A DNA stretch of 64,000 nt from VXYL01 sp963665195 (lineage in GTDB: Bacteria > Pseudomonadota > Gammaproteobacteria > Pseudomonadales > Azotimanducaceae): NCBI GenBank assembly GCA_963665195.1, contig OY762070.1, positions 4,712,001-4,776,000 of the forward strand. The letters run 5' to 3'. The translations under genes were made by a program, and so were the position numbers. Under the pieces are notes generated by a model. The model did no database searches. It had not been told where the DNA came from and saw only the letters and a list, made by a program, of their open reading frames with translations. Of the stretch, positions 1 to 8,753 are shown piece by piece. Position 1 is the first letter of the stretch. Every line of letters begins with the position of its first letter.

Positions 1-333
1 GAGGAAGGCGAGGTCGTCACCTCGGTCTCCTTCCGCAAGCCGAGCGCGGCCGCCTACGAGAAGTTTCCGAACCCGGCTTCCCGCTACGCGGTGGTCGGCG
101 TGATGGTGGCCCGTTGCGGCGGCGAGGTCTGCGTCGGCGTAACCGGCGCGGGGCCTTGCGCGTTCCGGGCTACGGCCTTGGAGGAGGCGCTTGCCGCCGA
201 CTTCTCGCCCGGCGCGGCGGATGCAGCGACGCTGGACGGCAGCGAGTTCAACGCGGACCTGCACGCCTCCGCCGAGTTCCGTGCGCATCTTGTCGGGGTG
301 CTGGCCAAGCGAGCGGTCGCGCGCATCGCCTGA
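1..333 (+). CDS. CoxM-type FAD-binding subunit of a molybdenum hydroxylase, C-terminal part
   Basis: The open frame enters from the left edge and ends in TGA; 110 residues are visible. The stretch FPNPASRYAVVGVMVAR is typical of the C-terminal domain of the medium (FAD) subunit of xanthine/CO/aldehyde dehydrogenases, where it follows the flavin-binding region. In such enzymes this subunit passes electrons between the Fe-S subunit and FAD/NAD. The remaining visible residues (a glycine-rich segment and a final helix ending LVGVLAKRAVARIA) fit the CoxM C-terminal fold. The partner CoxL and CoxS genes would lie to the left of the window. Family assignment is by recognition of the motif; the substrate cannot be inferred. 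Confidence 0.75.
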   Translation, partial: EEGEVVTSVSFRKPSAAAYEKFPNPASRYAVVGVMVARCGGEVCVGVTGAGPCAFRATALEEALAADFSPGAADAATLDGSEFNADLHASAEFRAHLVGVLAKRAVARIA

Positions 334-377
334 ACGCCTGAGTTCGGGCGCACAGGCCGCTTGGCGGCCGCAGGCGC

Positions 378-2288
378 GTGGCTGACGAACTGCAGGGGTT
401 CCGCTCCCTTGCCGACGCTCTCTGGCGCACGCGCATTTGGCTGCTGCCCGAGCTGCGTCATTTCCTGCTGTTCTTCGCCCTCTCCGGCGTCGCCATGCTG
501 TTGGACCTCGCGGTGTTCCTGGTCGGCTTCGACCTGCTCACCAACAAGGTCTTCCTCGGCGAGGCGCTAAACGAGACCCAAGCGAGCCTGCTGGGGTTGG
601 ACGCGGCGCGGTTCGTTGGCGTCGAGACGCTGGACCAGGAGGCGCGCTTCACGCTGCGCACGGCATTCCTCGTGCTGATCGGCGTGCTCATCGCCAGCGG
701 CTTCCTGCTCGGCACCGGGCTCGGCTACTACCGCACTTGGATTCTGCAGCGCGTCAACCAGCATCTACGGCTCGCGATGATGGATCGTGCCGTACATCTC
801 TCGCTGCGCTACCACGACCGGGCGCAGGTCGGGGACGCGATCTATCGGGTCTATCAGGACAGCGCCATGGTCACCAACGTGGTGCAGAACGCCCTGCTCG
901 AGCCGGTGGTGGCGGTCGGCAACCTGGCCGTCGCCGCCTTCGCCATCGCGTTGTTCGAGCCGTATCTCGCCGCGCTGTTCCTGCTCGCAGCCGTGCCCGC
1001 GGTGTTTGCGGCGCGGCTCTTCACGCCCCGGCTCCGGCAGCGCAGCCAGCTGGCGCGGGAGGCGAACAGCGCCCTGACCGCGCATATCCAGGAGAGCGTT
1101 GGCGGGGCGCGGCTGCTCAAGGCGAACCAAGCGGAAGCGGCCGCGGCGGGGCGGTTCCGGGAGCGCTCGCTGCGGGCGCTGGACCGCGCCTACGAACTGC
1201 GGCGCAGCGTGGCGACGCTCAACCTCTGCGTCTTCATCGTCACCGCCGCCGCGGTGCTCGTCGCCGACTATCTGATCGCGCAGTGGGTGTGGGCGAGCGA
1301 ACCGACCTTCGGCTACGGGCTGACGGCCATCGTCGGCTTCGCGGCGTGGAACCTCGGCGCGTTCCAGGCGGCGCGGGACCGGAACATCGTCATCGGCGGC
1401 GTCTCGGTGGCGCTGTCGAATCTGTGGAGCCTCTTGCAGGACATGGGCGTTGGCCTGAAGCGTGCCTTCTTCCTGCTCGACATCGAGCCGGAAGTGCAGG
1501 ACGCGGCCGATGCGGTCGACATGCCGCCGGTGGCCGAGGGCGTGGAGTTCGAGGCAGTGGCGTTCGGCTACGACCCGAAATTGCCGGTGCTGCGCGACGT
1601 GAGCTTCGCTGCCCGACCGGGACAGCTCACCGCCATCGTGGGGGCTTCGGGGGCGGGCAAGTCGACGCTGATGAGCCTGCTGCTGAGGCTCTACGACGTG
1701 GACGATGGCGGCATTCGCGTGGACGGCTTGGACATCCGCTGCGTTCGCCTCGCCTCGCTCCGCGCTGGCATCGCCATCGTGTTGCAGGAGAATGCGCTGT
1801 TCCCGGCCAGCATTCTCGACAATGTCCGCTACGCAGCGCCGCAGGCGAGCGAGCGCGACGCGGTGGAGGCGGCGGTCACCGCATGCGCGGACGAGTTCAT
1901 TCGCGAACTGCCGCAGGGCTACGACACGCTGCTTGGCGAACGCGGCGCCAAGCTCTCCACCGGGCAGCGCCAGCGGCTGTCAATCGCCCGCGCCGTGCTG
2001 AAGGACGCGCCGATCCTCATCCTCGACGAACCGACCGCGGCGTTGGACGTTGAGACCGAACGCGCGGTCTTGGAACGCTTGGCCGCGTGGGGCCGCGACA
2101 AGGTGATCTTCCTCATCACGCATCGGCTGGCGACCATCCGGCGGGCGGATCGGATCGTCTACCTCGAGAACGGGGAGGCGCTGGAAGTCGGCCACCACGA
2201 CGAGCTGATGGCCAAGAACGGCGCATACGCGGCGTTCGTGCGCAGCGAGACGGGCATTGCCCAAGCGGCAGCAGGAGGCGCGGGATGA
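378..2288 (+). CDS. ABC exporter half-transporter (permease-ATPase), first of a pair
   Basis: A 636-residue fused transmembrane/ATPase half-exporter in the inner membrane. The first 330 residues hold the hydrophobic TMD and the last 240 the nucleotide-binding domain. Visible motifs are Walker A GASGAGKST, signature LSTGQRQR (Thr replaces the usual first Gly), Walker B ILILDEPTAALD and the H-loop LITHRLATI, so it should be catalytically competent. It starts with GTG and lacks a strong ribosome-binding site. The stop overlaps the next ABC gene's ATG by four bases, so the two halves are very probably made together as a heterodimeric exporter. The cargo is unknown. Confidence 0.85.
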   Translation: MADELQGFRSLADALWRTRIWLLPELRHFLLFFALSGVAMLLDLAVFLVGFDLLTNKVFLGEALNETQASLLGLDAARFVGVETLDQEARFTLRTAFLVLIGVLIASGFLLGTGLGYYRTWILQRVNQHLRLAMMDRAVHLSLRYHDRAQVGDAIYRVYQDSAMVTNVVQNALLEPVVAVGNLAVAAFAIALFEPYLAALFLLAAVPAVFAARLFTPRLRQRSQLAREANSALTAHIQESVGGARLLKANQAEAAAAGRFRERSLRALDRAYELRRSVATLNLCVFIVTAAAVLVADYLIAQWVWASEPTFGYGLTAIVGFAAWNLGAFQAARDRNIVIGGVSVALSNLWSLLQDMGVGLKRAFFLLDIEPEVQDAADAVDMPPVAEGVEFEAVAFGYDPKLPVLRDVSFAARPGQLTAIVGASGAGKSTLMSLLLRLYDVDDGGIRVDGLDIRCVRLASLRAGIAIVLQENALFPASILDNVRYAAPQASERDAVEAAVTACADEFIRELPQGYDTLLGERGAKLSTGQRQRLSIARAVLKDAPILILDEPTAALDVETERAVLERLAAWGRDKVIFLITHRLATIRRADRIVYLENGEALEVGHHDELMAKNGAYAAFVRSETGIAQAAAGGAG

Positions 2289-4297
2289 CCGACGCTCGCT
2301 ACGACGACCGCATCGACGTGGCGACCGCCATGGACGCCCGCGGCGTGCTGCGCATCCTGCGCCGGGCGCTGGCCTACATCCGTCCGGCGCGCGGCCTCTT
2401 CCTGCTCAAGTTCGTGCTGATGCTCGGCAGCTTCGCGCCGCTGCTGCTGGCGCCGTGGCCCCTCAAGGTGCTCTTCGATCACGTTGTGCTGCGCGCGGAC
2501 CTCGACGCCTCGGGGGTGCGCTTCCCGCCGTTCTTCCAGCCCTTCATCGACGCCGCCGAGGGTCTCGGGCCGTTCGAGCTGCTGGTGGCCACGCTGGCGC
2601 TGCTCCTGGTGCTGATCGTGCTCTTCGGCACCGGCGCCGGCGACCCGCGCGGCAACACCGCGTTCATGGCCCAAGGCCAGGACACCGCGACCCAGAGCGA
2701 GAACATGACCAGCGCCGGCTGGTCCATGGCCGGCGGCGTGTGGGGTCTTGCGGACCTCCTCTGCAACATCCGCCTAGTGCAGCGCGTCACCGACGCCCTG
2801 CGCACGCATCTGTTCTCGCGCCTGGTGCGCCTGCCGATGCCGGTGCTGGACGACCAGCGCATCGGCGACGGCATCTACCGGACGATGTACGACGCGCCGG
2901 CGGTGCAGGGCATTTGCTTCGACCTAACGCTCATGCCGGTGGTTTCGGCGCTCGGCGCCGTGGTTTCCGTGACGATCATGCACTACAGCTTCGGGCACAT
3001 CATCCCGGAACTGCTCTGGCTCGGCATCGCCACCATGCCGCTGGCGCTCCTGTGTACCGCGCCGCTCGCCGGTCTCGCCCGCCGCGCCAGCCAGGCGAGC
3101 CGCTCGTCGGGAACGGCCACCACCAACCGGATCGAGGAGAACGCCGCCAACATGGCCGCGGTGCAGAGCCACGGCGCGGAAGACCGGGAACGCGACGGCT
3201 TCGAGCGCGCCAGCGCCGATTCCTTCCGTCGCCACCGGCACGTCGTGGCGGTACACATCGCCATCGAGGCGATGTCCGCGGCGGGGTTCGCAGGACTCGG
3301 CATCTGGGCGTTCCTGCTGGTGTCCGAGCAGATCATCCTGGGCGCGCTGCTGCCCGGCGACTTCCTCGTGGTGCTCGGCCTCTTCTTCACGGTGGCCGGC
3401 GCCGCCACCACGTTCGGGCGGCTGTGGGTGGACTTCCAGAACAACGCCGCCGGCGTGCGGCGGGTGCTGTTCTTCATCGACCTGCCGAACGACGAGGCGC
3501 GCGCGGGTACGGTGCCGGTGCAAGCGGGCGGGATTCGGCGCATCGCCTTCGAGGATGTCGGCCTCGTCTACCCCGATGGGCGACGGGCGCTGGACGGAAT
3601 CTCCTTCGAGGCCGAAGTCGGCCAGACCGTGGCCATCGTGGGCCCCACGGGCGCGGGCAAGACGAGCCTCGCGTACATGATCCCCGGCTTCCTGCAACCC
3701 ACGGCTGGGCGGGTGCTGATCGACGGCCGGGACACGATCGAGTACGACATCGACGCGCTGCGCGCGCAAGCCACCTACGTCTTCCAGGAACACGCGCTGT
3801 TCGCGGACACGGTGGCGAACAACATCAAGCTCGGCAGCCCCGGAGCGAGCAACGAGGCCGTCGCCGACGCGGCCCGGGCGAGCGGCGCGGATGCGTTCGT
3901 CCGCGACCTGCCGGCAGGCTACGAGACGGTGCTGGGCAAGGACGGCGGCACGCTCTCCGTGGGCCAGAAGCAGCGCCTCAGCATCGCCCGCGGCCTCGTC
4001 CGCAACACCCCCATCCTGATCCTCGACGAGCCCACGGCGGCCCTCGACCCCGCCACGGAAAGGGCGCTGGTGCAGGCGCTCGGCGCGGCCAAGGCGCCCG
4101 GCGCTGCCGGGGCGCCCGGAGCTTCCGGGCGGGAGCGGCTCGTCTTCGTCATCGCCCACCGCCTGTCCACCATAGCGAGCGCGGACGTGATCCTGTTCAT
4201 GGACGAAGGCCGCATCGTCGAACAGGGCTCGCACGAGGAACTGCTGGCTCGCCCGGACGGCGCCTACCGACGTTTCGTGGAGTTGCAGGCGGCCTAG
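2285..4297 (+). CDS. ABC exporter half-transporter (permease-ATPase), second of a pair
   Basis: A 670-residue half-exporter translated from an ATG inside the upstream stop (ATGA overlap). The longer frame begins at 2087, but the overlap makes 2285 the natural start. The first ~340 residues are the membrane domain. The NBD carries GPTGAGKTS (Walker A), LSVGQKQR (signature), ILILDEPTAALD (Walker B) and VIAHRLSTI (H-loop). A low-complexity Gly/Ala/Pro insert (KAPGAAGAPGASG) sits after Walker B. Its last 568 codons are repeated downstream at 7047-8753 with 12 amino-acid changes. Its TAG stop shares the palindrome CTAG with the stop of the convergent nuclease gene. Confidence 0.85.
   Translation: MTDARYDDRIDVATAMDARGVLRILRRALAYIRPARGLFLLKFVLMLGSFAPLLLAPWPLKVLFDHVVLRADLDASGVRFPPFFQPFIDAAEGLGPFELLVATLALLLVLIVLFGTGAGDPRGNTAFMAQGQDTATQSENMTSAGWSMAGGVWGLADLLCNIRLVQRVTDALRTHLFSRLVRLPMPVLDDQRIGDGIYRTMYDAPAVQGICFDLTLMPVVSALGAVVSVTIMHYSFGHIIPELLWLGIATMPLALLCTAPLAGLARRASQASRSSGTATTNRIEENAANMAAVQSHGAEDRERDGFERASADSFRRHRHVVAVHIAIEAMSAAGFAGLGIWAFLLVSEQIILGALLPGDFLVVLGLFFTVAGAATTFGRLWVDFQNNAAGVRRVLFFIDLPNDEARAGTVPVQAGGIRRIAFEDVGLVYPDGRRALDGISFEAEVGQTVAIVGPTGAGKTSLAYMIPGFLQPTAGRVLIDGRDTIEYDIDALRAQATYVFQEHALFADTVANNIKLGSPGASNEAVADAARASGADAFVRDLPAGYETVLGKDGGTLSVGQKQRLSIARGLVRNTPILILDEPTAALDPATERALVQALGAAKAPGAAGAPGASGRERLVFVIAHRLSTIASADVILFMDEGRIVEQGSHEELLARPDGAYRRFVELQAA
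2591..4297 (+). repeat. 1707-bp direct repeat, copy 1 (3' part of ABC exporter gene)
   Basis: This segment matches 7047-8753 without any indel (constant offset 4456) and the match stops at the gene's stop codon. The encoded 568 residues differ at 12 positions and there are further silent changes. It flanks the restriction-modification module on the left. Confidence 0.9.
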
Positions 4298-5163
4298 GTG
4301 GAGTTCGTGCGCGACTGGCCCGCTCGGTGCAGTTGAACCCACTCATCGACGATCCGCGGGAGTTGCTCGATCGCCTCGTACCCAAACAGCACTTCGTCGA
4401 CGTAGCCCATATGCAGCATGTCAACCATGCGGCACAGGTAGGACCGACCGCACATCCACCAAGTGAAGTGGGAGTCCACGATCAGGTAGTGGCGAGTGCG
4501 TAAGCCCTCGTTCGAGGCAAGCTCCGCGAGTTCCATACCATCCAGCAGCGTCTCGTAGACCCCGTCGGCGACACGGCTTCCGAAGGTCGTCGTGTAGTAG
4601 TACTCCTTGATCTCCCAGACGGCTACTGGGTTGACTGTGCTCGGAAAGGCACCGTCGACACGCCGAGCCAGCGTCCGCAGGGGTGCATCGTCCCGGGTGA
4701 ACTTCGTCAGGCTGCGGGGATCGTAGTCGCACGGCAGCCCCAGCGCGTGCGCTTCGATGAGCATGTTGACGATGCAGGTGAGGTAGGCTGGCGCACGCTT
4801 GGTCCCGCGCTGCTTGTTCATCGGCAGAGGGCAGCCGGGCGAAAGTCGGCGGCGAAGCCGCTCGAACTGCGCTTGGGCGCGTTCCACATCCATGAGGCGC
4901 GGCTCAACGTAGGTGTTGAGTATGTCGGCTCGGTAGGCGAAGTAGGAGAGCAGGCGCTCGCCATGCTCGGTGGTCCGCCCGTTGCCGCGAAAAAGGTGAG
5001 CCGTTCCGAGGCCGAGCCGTTGGTACGCAGCATCGATCTCAGCAGCCGTCGGCACGCGAACGGCCCGCTCCCGAGGCACCGTATACCCTACGGCCTCGCC
5101 GATAGCCCGAACATCCGCCCAGAAGGCCATCGGCAGGCCTACGTATAGCGGGTTCGGCTGCAC
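4294..5163 (-). CDS. putative type II restriction endonuclease (PD-(D/E)XK-like)
   Basis: About 289 residues from a GTG at 5163 that overlaps the stop of the controller gene (TAGTG). The frame is open to 5217, but that would place the start inside the controller. No family is recognised with certainty. The C-terminal half contains VDG (Asp170), a hydrophobic strand and WEIK (Glu184-Ile-Lys186), followed by a Tyr-rich stretch. This spacing fits a PD-(D/E)XK nuclease core. The position directly behind a small Xre regulator and divergent from a Dam-type methylase is the standard layout of a controlled type II system. The nuclease would cut DNA unmethylated at the methylase's site. Function rests on context plus this motif. 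Confidence 0.6.
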   Translation of the reverse strand: MQPNPLYVGLPMAFWADVRAIGEAVGYTVPRERAVRVPTAAEIDAAYQRLGLGTAHLFRGNGRTTEHGERLLSYFAYRADILNTYVEPRLMDVERAQAQFERLRRRLSPGCPLPMNKQRGTKRAPAYLTCIVNMLIEAHALGLPCDYDPRSLTKFTRDDAPLRTLARRVDGAFPSTVNPVAVWEIKEYYYTTTFGSRVADGVYETLLDGMELAELASNEGLRTRHYLIVDSHFTWWMCGRSYLCRMVDMLHMGYVDEVLFGYEAIEQLPRIVDEWVQLHRAGQSRTNST

Positions 5164-5435
5164 TAGCGCACGAACCGGGCGATGAACTCGGACAGGGGCA
5201 CGCCGCAGGCGGCGCACACCTGCTCCAGCTCGACGACATCCAAGCGGCGCTCGCCGGCCTCGTACTTGCTCACGAACGACTGCGGCTGCCCTAGGCGTCC
5301 GGCAAGATCGACCTGGCGCAACCCGGCCTCGATCCGGACATTGCGCAGGAGCGTGCGCAGGTGGCTGCGCCGGTCAGAGTAGCTTGACTTATCCACAGGA
5401 AAAACACCGTAAAGCACGCTTGCGCCATATCCCAT
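5163..5435 (-). CDS. Xre-family HTH protein, probable R-M controller
   Basis: A small helix-turn-helix protein (90 residues from the ATG at 5435). LRQVDLAGRLGQPQSFVSKY is the classic helix-turn-helix pair of the Cro/C1 family and covers most of the C-terminal half. C proteins of type II systems are usually about 80 residues. The ATG at 5435 lies inside a palindromic candidate operator, so a shorter form from the in-frame GTG at 5396 (77 residues) is a reasonable alternative. The stop overlaps the start of the putative nuclease, which suggests coupled translation. Expected role: autoregulation and delayed expression of the nuclease relative to the divergent methylase. Confidence 0.75.
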   Translation of the reverse strand: MGYGASVLYGVFPVDKSSYSDRRSHLRTLLRNVRIEAGLRQVDLAGRLGQPQSFVSKYEAGERRLDVVELEQVCAACGVPLSEFIARFVR

Positions 5436-5446
5436 AATGGAATATG
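5426..5446. promoter_or_regulatory. palindromic candidate operator between controller and methylase genes
   Basis: The 21-bp site has arms CATATCCCAT and ATGGAATATG around a central base. The arms pair except at one symmetric position, giving a near-perfect dyad. It sits exactly between the divergent genes and overlaps the upstream ATG of the controller. It is a good candidate binding site for the Xre protein; binding itself is inference. Confidence 0.5.
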
Positions 5447-5485
5447 TTGCACGGAGCAGTGTCCGCAGACGACCCAGGAGCGGCG

Positions 5486-6367
5486 ATGTTCGAGCAGGCC
5501 ATGATCGACCTCTTCGGGGTCTACAGACCGCACCGTCCCACCGGTTCCCTGCTCAAGTGGATCGGCAACAAATTCCGGATGGCGGAGGAGATCGTGTCGT
5601 ACTTCCCGGCCGACACGAAGACGTACTACGATGTCTTCCTAGGCAGTGGGTCCGTGCTAGCCACTGTAGCGCCCACGAGAGGCGTCGGCTCGGATTCGTT
5701 CGGCCCCCTCATCGACATCTGGAAGGCAGTTCAGAGCGATCCAGAGACGGTCAAGACGTGGTACGCGGAGCGCTGGCACTACGCTGCCGCCGGAGACAAG
5801 CGGCGCACGTACGAGGACATCAAGGCCGCGTACAACAGCAGCCCCAATGCCGCTGACTTCCTTTTCCTGGTGCGCTCGTGCTACGGCGGGGTGGTCCGAT
5901 TCAGGAAGAAGGATGGGCACATGTCCACCCCCGTCGGCATCCATAGGCCGATCTCACCGGACGCCTTCGCAAGGCGCGTCGACGAGTGGCATGCAAGGAT
6001 CCAAGGCACGGACTTCCAGCATGCCGACTATGCAGCGGTGATGCGCACTTGTCGTCGGGGTGATCTCGTCTACTGCGACCCGCCCTATGCGGATACCCAG
6101 CCGATACTGTACGGAGCCCAGGACTTCCGGCTCGCCGACCTCTACCAAGCCATTGGCGATTGCAAGGCGCGGGGAGTGCGGGTGGCACTGAGCATCGATG
6201 GAACGAAGAAGTCCGGCAGCCGGGTCTGCGACGTTGGCATTCCCGACGGGCTGTTCGAGCACGAAGTGGCGATTGACGCAGGTAGATCGATGCTACGACG
6301 ATTCCAGATGACCGGCTCCAGCCTGGAGTCCGAGGTGGTCGCTGATCGGCTGATGCTCACCTACTGA
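5486..6367 (+). CDS. Dam-type DNA adenine N6-methyltransferase
   Basis: A 293-residue class I amino-methyltransferase. Motif X/KWIGNK occurs at residues 24-29, motif I is DVFLGSGSV (49-57) and the catalytic motif IV is DPPY at 198-201. The order and spacing are those of the Dam/M.DpnII (alpha) group that methylates adenine N6. The ATG at 5486 is chosen because AGGAG precedes it by a few bases; the frame stays open to 5444. Transcribed divergently from the controller and nuclease genes, it should protect host DNA in a type II system. The target sequence cannot be read from the protein. Confidence 0.88.
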   Translation: MFEQAMIDLFGVYRPHRPTGSLLKWIGNKFRMAEEIVSYFPADTKTYYDVFLGSGSVLATVAPTRGVGSDSFGPLIDIWKAVQSDPETVKTWYAERWHYAAAGDKRRTYEDIKAAYNSSPNAADFLFLVRSCYGGVVRFRKKDGHMSTPVGIHRPISPDAFARRVDEWHARIQGTDFQHADYAAVMRTCRRGDLVYCDPPYADTQPILYGAQDFRLADLYQAIGDCKARGVRVALSIDGTKKSGSRVCDVGIPDGLFEHEVAIDAGRSMLRRFQMTGSSLESEVVADRLMLTY

Positions 6368-6369
6368 GG

Positions 6370-6950
6370 GCACAAGTCCAATGTGGCGCCGTTGCGGAAG
6401 CAACGGTGTCCGTCGTTGGTGGCCGATGCAAACGGCGGTCCTGCGTTCCGAGAGCTTCCGAGCTGCCCCAGGCCTAAGGACTCCAGAACGCGAGTCTGGC
6501 CCCACCACTGCTTCAACATAGCCTCCCCGACAACCGTCTTGCAGGCCGCATCGCGCCGCGCCGATGGCGTCATCGAACGAACGATTGCCGCCGCCCTGCA
6601 CGCGCTGCCGCACCGTACTCCCGCAGCAGGCGTGCGGCGCCATTGATGCCTGCATCCGCTCAGCGCGGTCTCCGCCACGCGACTCGTCCCGGCCCGGCCC
6701 GCGTGTCCTATCCCGTCGCACTTCCCGCACGCGGGCGCGGTCCGACCGTCCCCTCACTCCGGCTCAAGGCCCGACAGCGCCGCCGCCGGATGCGTCTGTC
6801 GACCGAGCCAGCTGCGACTCCGGACCGCATGCCGCACAGGCTGCCGCGTACTTCGCCATCGCCTTCTCCAAATCGTCCTTCCGTCGTCCCCAACTCGCGC
6901 TCGCGTTCCTGCACTTGGTTGGCGACAGTCCCTGTCGCCAACGCGAGCAT
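6370..6950 (-). pseudogene. internally deleted relic of an ISKra4-type transposase gene
   Basis: On the minus strand this stretch is a decayed version of the two intact elements at 14820 and 19474. Recognisable pieces are APHACCGSTVRQR, MTPSARR and ACKTVVG, all in the order of the intact protein but in different frames. The part carrying the catalytic DDE core (between MTPAARR and ACKTVVG in the intact protein) is missing. The 3' flank ends in a degenerate form of the intact gene's start region around 6930-6950. No clean terminal inverted repeats remain. It lies between the methylase and the second ABC repeat and may mark the event that rearranged this locus. Confidence 0.8.
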
Positions 6951-6986
6951 CCACCCCTGCCCGACTAGTGGGAACAGGCGGTTGAC

Positions 6987-8753
6987 ATGCTGTCAGAAGC
7001 CTGTGGACAATCGCAGCAGACGCGGTTTCCCTCCGTTGGACGCTTGACGCTGGCGTTGCTCCTGGTGCTGATCGTGCTCTTCGGCACCGGCGCCGGCGAT
7101 CCGCGCGGCAACACCGCGTTCATGGCGCAGGGCCAGGACACGGCGACGCAGAGCGAGAACATGACCAGCGCCGGCTGGTCCATGGCCGGCGGCGTGTGGG
7201 GGCTCGCGGACCTCCTCTGCAACGTCCGCCTGGTGCAGCGCGTCACCGACGCCCTGCGCACGCATCTGTTCTCGCGCCTGGTGCGCCTGCCGATGCCGGT
7301 GCTGGACGACCAGCGCATCGGCGACGGCATCTACCGGACGATGTACGACGCCCCCGCGGTGCAGGGCATCTGCTTCGACTTGACGCTCATGCCGGTGGTT
7401 TCGGCGCTCGGCGCCGTGGTTTCCGTGACGATCATGCACTACAGCTTCGGCCACATCATCCCGGAACTGCTCTGGCTCTGCATCGCCACCATGCCGCTGG
7501 CGCTCCTGTGTACGGCGCCGCTCGCCGGTCTCGCCCGCCGCGCCAGCCAGGCGAGCCGCTCGTCGGGAACCGCCACCACCAATCGCATCGAGGAGAACGC
7601 CTCGAACATGGCCGCGGTGCAGAGCCACGGCGCGGAGGACCGCGAGCGCGACGGCTTCGAGCGCGCCAGCGCGGATTCCTTCCGCCGCCACCGGCACGTC
7701 GTGGCGGTACACATCGCCATCGAGGCGATGTCCGCGGCGGGGTTCGCCGGACTCGGCATCTGGGCGTTCCTGCTGGTCTCCGAGCAGATCATCCTGGGCG
7801 CGCTGCTGCCGGGCGACTTCCTGGTGGTGCTCGGCCTCTTCTTCACGGTGGCCGGCGCCGCCACCACGTTCGGGCGGCTGTGGGTGGACTTCCAGAACAA
7901 CGCCGCCGGGGTGCGGCGGGTGCTGTTCTTCATCGACCTGCCGAACGACGAGGCGCGCGCGGGTACGGTGCCGGTGCAAGCGGGAGGGATTCGGCGCATC
8001 GCCTTCGAGGATGTCGGCCTCGTCTATCCCGATGGGCGACGGGCGCTGGACGGGATCTCCTTCGAGGCCGAAGTCGGCCAGACGGTGGCCATCGTCGGCC
8101 CGACGGGCGCGGGCAAGACGAGCCTCGCGTACATGATCCCCGGCTTCCTGCAACCCACCGCTGGGCGGGTGCTGATCGACGGCCGGGACATGATCGAGTA
8201 CGACATCGACGCGCTGCGGGCGCAAGCCACCTACGTCTTCCAGGAACACGCGCTGTTCCAGGACACGGTGGCGAACAACATCAAGCTCGGCAGCCCCGGA
8301 GCGAGCCTCGATGCCGTCGCCGACGCGGCCCGGGCGAGCGGCGCGGATGCGTTCGTCCGCGAACTGCCGCAAGGCTACGAGACGGTGCTCGGCAAGGACG
8401 GCGGCACGCTCTCCGTGGGCCAGAAGCAGCGCCTCAGCATCGCCCGCGGCCTCGTCCGCAACACCCCCATCCTGATCCTCGACGAGCCCACGGCGGCCCT
8501 CGACCCCGCCACGGAAAGGGCGCTGGTGCAGGCGCTCGGCGCGGCCAAGGCGCCCGGCGCTGCCGGGGCGCCCGGAGCTTCCGGGCGGGAGCGGATCGTC
8601 TTCGTCATCGCCCACCGCCTGTCCACCATAGCGAGCGCGGACGTGATCCTGTTCATGGACGAAGGCCGCATCGTCGAACAGGGCTCGCACGAGGAGCTTC
8701 TTTCGCGGCCCGACGGTGCCTATCGGCGGCTCGTGGAATTGCAGGCGGCTTAG
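6987..8753 (+). CDS. 5'-truncated duplicate of the second ABC exporter gene
   Basis: A 588-residue frame. The first 20 residues come from unrelated sequence next to the transposase relic. From 7047 on it repeats residues 103-670 of the exporter half at 2285, with 12 substitutions. It lacks the first ~100 residues, including the first membrane helices, so it probably cannot fold as a normal half-exporter. Walker A, signature and Walker B are all preserved, as is the frame, so either the duplication is young or the ORF is still under selection or gene conversion. No convincing ribosome-binding site precedes 6987. Confidence 0.75.
   Translation: MLSEACGQSQQTRFPSVGRLTLALLLVLIVLFGTGAGDPRGNTAFMAQGQDTATQSENMTSAGWSMAGGVWGLADLLCNVRLVQRVTDALRTHLFSRLVRLPMPVLDDQRIGDGIYRTMYDAPAVQGICFDLTLMPVVSALGAVVSVTIMHYSFGHIIPELLWLCIATMPLALLCTAPLAGLARRASQASRSSGTATTNRIEENASNMAAVQSHGAEDRERDGFERASADSFRRHRHVVAVHIAIEAMSAAGFAGLGIWAFLLVSEQIILGALLPGDFLVVLGLFFTVAGAATTFGRLWVDFQNNAAGVRRVLFFIDLPNDEARAGTVPVQAGGIRRIAFEDVGLVYPDGRRALDGISFEAEVGQTVAIVGPTGAGKTSLAYMIPGFLQPTAGRVLIDGRDMIEYDIDALRAQATYVFQEHALFQDTVANNIKLGSPGASLDAVADAARASGADAFVRELPQGYETVLGKDGGTLSVGQKQRLSIARGLVRNTPILILDEPTAALDPATERALVQALGAAKAPGAAGAPGASGRERIVFVIAHRLSTIASADVILFMDEGRIVEQGSHEELLSRPDGAYRRLVELQAA
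7047..8753 (+). repeat. 1707-bp direct repeat, copy 2
   Basis: Pairs with 2591-4297 without gaps. The repeat ends at the stop codon; sequences beyond both ends are unrelated. With copy 1 it brackets the R-M module and the transposase relic. Confidence 0.9.
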
